Source: Bacteroidaceae bacterium
GTDB taxonomy: Bacteria > Bacteroidota > Bacteroidia > Bacteroidales > Bacteroidaceae
Length of the DNA: 64,000 nt
Direction of reading: 5' to 3'
Assembly: GCA_017522915.1 (NCBI GenBank)
Contig: JAFWXX010000011.1
Location: forward strand, 23,320 to 87,319
Shown here: one piece after another, positions 62,151 to 64,000 of the stretch
Position numbering within the stretch: position 1 is the first letter of the stretch
How the letters are laid out: every line of letters starts with the position of its first letter
Notes under the pieces: model-generated
Seen by the model: the letters and a program-made list of their open reading frames with translations, nothing else
What the model was told of the DNA's origin: nothing
The model's database searches: none
Position numbers and translations under genes: made by a program

Positions 62151-63787
62151 TGGAACTCCTGCACCGTTTTGCGCAGGATGTGCAGCCCCAGGAGCTGCCT
62201 TCCCGTTTCAATAATCCGTTCTATTACTCACCGCACAGGCTATGCGTCATTGCAGCCGGTGCGGTGCGTGACATTTTGTCATGCGATGAGGCCTTGTCGG
62301 CCGAGGTGGCAAAGGGCAAGATGTTCGGTGTGCTCGTCGTGCAGTGCAGTGACGGCAGCGTAGGCTATCTTGCGGCCTTTTCGGGCCTTCTGGCCGGCAG
62401 CAACATGCTCGACGGCTTTGTGCCGCCGGTCTATGACCTTCTTTCACCGTCGGGCTACTTCAAGCAGGAAGAGGAGAGAATATCCCTTTTGAACGGCAAG
62501 ATAAGGGAGAGGGAGAACGATAGCTGCTATATTGAGGCCGTTGAGACAGTTGCGTATTTAAGGAAGGCTATGGAAGAGGAACTTTCGGCTATGCGCGCTT
62601 CCATGCGCGAGAGCAAGGCACGGCGCAGTGCTTTGCGCTCCTCAGGTGCGCTTGCAAGCGAAGAAGAGGCATTGCTTGTGCGCGAAAGCCAGTTCCAGAA
62701 GGCCGAGCTTAAACGTGCCACTGCAAAGTGGCAACAGAAGATATCCGGGGCCGAAGAGGCCGTTGCATCGTTCAAAGCCGATATCACAAAGCTTAAAGAG
62801 GAGCGCAAAATGCGTTCGGCGGCCTTGCAGGAGTGGCTCTTCACGCAGTTCAAGGTGCGCAATGCACGTGGCGAAGAGAAAAATCTTCTTGAAATCTTTT
62901 CCACAGCTACCGGCAGCCTGCCGCCGGCAGGCTCCGGCGAATGTGCGGCACCCAAGCTGCTGCAATACGCCTACTTGCACGGCTACAAGCCGCTTGCAAT
63001 GGCCGAGTTCTGGGTAGGGGACTCTCCTGCAGGAGAGGTGCGTCGCGACGGCTGTTTCTACGGCTCATGCAAGAGCAAGTGCGAGCCAATACTCTCATAT
63101 ATGCTGCAAGGGATTGATGTCGAGGAGAATGCCCTGGAGAGGGGCGGCGAAATAGACACTATTGCGGTCGTGTATGAAGACGACTATATAATAGCTGTTG
63201 ACAAGCCTTCGGGCGTTCTCTCCGTGCCTGGCATAGTTGGCGGTGCATCGGTGCAGCAGTGGCTGCGCGAGAGCTATCTGCACAGCAATGAACTATATGT
63301 GGCGCATCGCCTCGACATGGCAACTTCGGGGCTTCTTGTAGCTGCAAAATCCGTAGAGGTCTATAAGGCAATGCAGCACATGTTTGCATCGCGCGAAGTC
63401 GCGAAAAGGTACATTGCCTTGCTCGACGGTATTCCTGCAAATAGCGAAGGAACGATTGAAGTGCCCCTTGCCGAGGATTATATCAACCGTCCTCGCCAAA
63501 AGGTCGATTTTGTCGGTGGAAAGGATGCAATTACACGCTTCAAGGTCCTGAAAACCATCTTTAAAAACGGAAAAGAGTGTGCCTTGGTGCAGTTCGAGCC
63601 TATCACCGGCCGCACTCATCAGCTGCGTGTGCATGCAGCATGCAGGGAGGGACTTGATACTCCAATCGTAGGCGATGCACTTTACGGCAATATCGCCGGC
63701 AGGCTCATGCTTCATGCATCGTCATTGGCATTTTGTCACCCTGTAACAGGTGAAGAAATATCCCTTGAGACGAAAGTCCCTTTTTGA
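62150..63787 (+). CDS. RluA-family pseudouridine synthase with long N-terminal extension
   Basis: 545 residues from ATG 62150 (TTG at 62147 is the other option). The catalytic domain is the last ~200 residues: 'YEDDYIIAVDKPSGVLSVPG', 'YVAHRLDMATSGLLVAAKSV' with the active Asp in HRLD (about residue 387), and 'FEPITGRTHQLRVHAA'. No S4 domain is present. The first ~330 residues are an unusual extension: a 100-residue alpha/beta part, then a long charged coiled-coil (about 105-230). Such two-part RluA proteins occur in Bacteroidales and a few other groups. It should modify rRNA or tRNA uridines; the target site is unknown. The start codon shares a base with the GH110 stop. Confidence 0.88.
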   Translation: MELLHRFAQDVQPQELPSRFNNPFYYSPHRLCVIAAGAVRDILSCDEALSAEVAKGKMFGVLVVQCSDGSVGYLAAFSGLLAGSNMLDGFVPPVYDLLSPSGYFKQEEERISLLNGKIRERENDSCYIEAVETVAYLRKAMEEELSAMRASMRESKARRSALRSSGALASEEEALLVRESQFQKAELKRATAKWQQKISGAEEAVASFKADITKLKEERKMRSAALQEWLFTQFKVRNARGEEKNLLEIFSTATGSLPPAGSGECAAPKLLQYAYLHGYKPLAMAEFWVGDSPAGEVRRDGCFYGSCKSKCEPILSYMLQGIDVEENALERGGEIDTIAVVYEDDYIIAVDKPSGVLSVPGIVGGASVQQWLRESYLHSNELYVAHRLDMATSGLLVAAKSVEVYKAMQHMFASREVAKRYIALLDGIPANSEGTIEVPLAEDYINRPRQKVDFVGGKDAITRFKVLKTIFKNGKECALVQFEPITGRTHQLRVHAACREGLDTPIVGDALYGNIAGRLMLHASSLAFCHPVTGEEISLETKVPF

Positions 63788-64000
63788 TTGTTACTGCAAA
63801 TTGTTGCTGCTTTTATAGGAAAACGCACCTAAATGGGTGTCTTTTTTGTAGGAAAACGCAGTTTTTTAAGATGAGTTTAAGTTTACCCTGAGTGTAATCC
63901 CCTTATTGACGTTATTGTACAACAAGCAGTTAGTTTTGTCTATAAAAATGCTGCGATTGTAGAAAATTTCTATCTGTTAAATGTTTTTAACATTTCGGGG
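63788..64000 (+). other. 3' flank: weak terminator, short direct repeats and a candidate promoter
   Basis: The 12-base sequence TAGGAAAACGCA occurs at 63816-63827 and again at 63849-63860. A weak stem GCACCT/GGGTGT (63825-63840) followed by T's is the likely terminator for the pseudouridine synthase gene. TAGTTTTG at 63931-63938 is a -7 match for a gene beyond the window, and AAATGTT-TTT-AACATTT (63979-63995) is a small palindrome near the edge. No gene is visible in these 213 bases. Confidence 0.45.

Noticed and set aside
1..64000. CRISPR arrays, insertion sequences, integrases, toxin-antitoxin pairs
   Set aside because: No regularly spaced repeats, no transposase or recombinase motifs and no short toxin/antitoxin gene pairs were seen on either strand.

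Overview
The window looks like chromosomal DNA of a member of the Bacteroidales (Bacteroides/Prevotella/Paraprevotella-type). The reasons are the promoter style (TTTG, a 19-20 bp spacer, then TAnnTTTG) seen repeatedly, few strong Shine-Dalgarno sites, many signal peptides ending in AQ, a large SecA with the C-terminal zinc motif, a PG0541-type gene beside an RND pump, a GH110 galactosidase, and a rimP-nusA-infB-cvpA-sufBCDS-rnhB gene string. No search was run; identities come from motifs, lengths and gene order.

Layout. (1) 1-14440: a surface-polysaccharide locus on the + strand: Wzi-like protein (cut by the window edge), small lipoprotein, Wzz-like chain-length regulator, EpsG/Wzy-like polymerase, flippase, GT2, heparinase II/III-like protein, GT4, a two-domain oxidoreductase with its own promoter, then a decayed segment (GT4 relic, wecC-like dehydrogenase, internally deleted wecB, intact GT4). 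The 5' half looks more A+T-rich than the rest. (2) 14459-21272: a thioesterase (-), a TraB/GumN protein, a PepSY membrane protein with a tandem flavinylation-like motif, and a four-gene operon of secreted proteins of unknown function with a clear promoter and a strong terminator. (3) 21380-24487: tRNA-Leu(CAA) on the - strand, then rplM-rpsI-rpsB-tsf with structured leaders. (4) 24507-35987, - strand: a secreted hypothetical and the long rimP-nusA-infB-cvpA-sufB-sufC-sufD-sufS-rnhB string, whose leader carries a terminator-like hairpin. (5) 36065-46471: a small membrane protein, an S41 protease, two tRNA-Asn(GTT) genes, then an envelope-biogenesis run on the - strand (PpiD-like chaperone; CNNM/HlyC-type protein, LptC, TPR protein, outer-membrane protein, CoaX). 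(6) 46731-49485: DUF4105 protein and an atypical alkaline-phosphatase-family protein. (7) 49500-56159, - strand: TetR regulator, TolC, adaptor, RND pump and PG0541-like protein, with a palindrome overlapping the promoter. (8) 56227-64000: a hypothetical and secA (-), then a GH110 alpha-1,3-galactosidase and an N-terminally extended RluA pseudouridine synthase (+).

Most of the window is well-understood core genome. The places most worth a second look are the four-protein secreted operon (17376-21272), the PepSY protein with two DAVS[SG]AT motifs, the relic with a 22-bp hairpin at 11477-11523, the in-frame wecB deletion at 13037-13249, the attenuator-like leader of the nusA operon, and the candidate TetR operator at 56127-56159.
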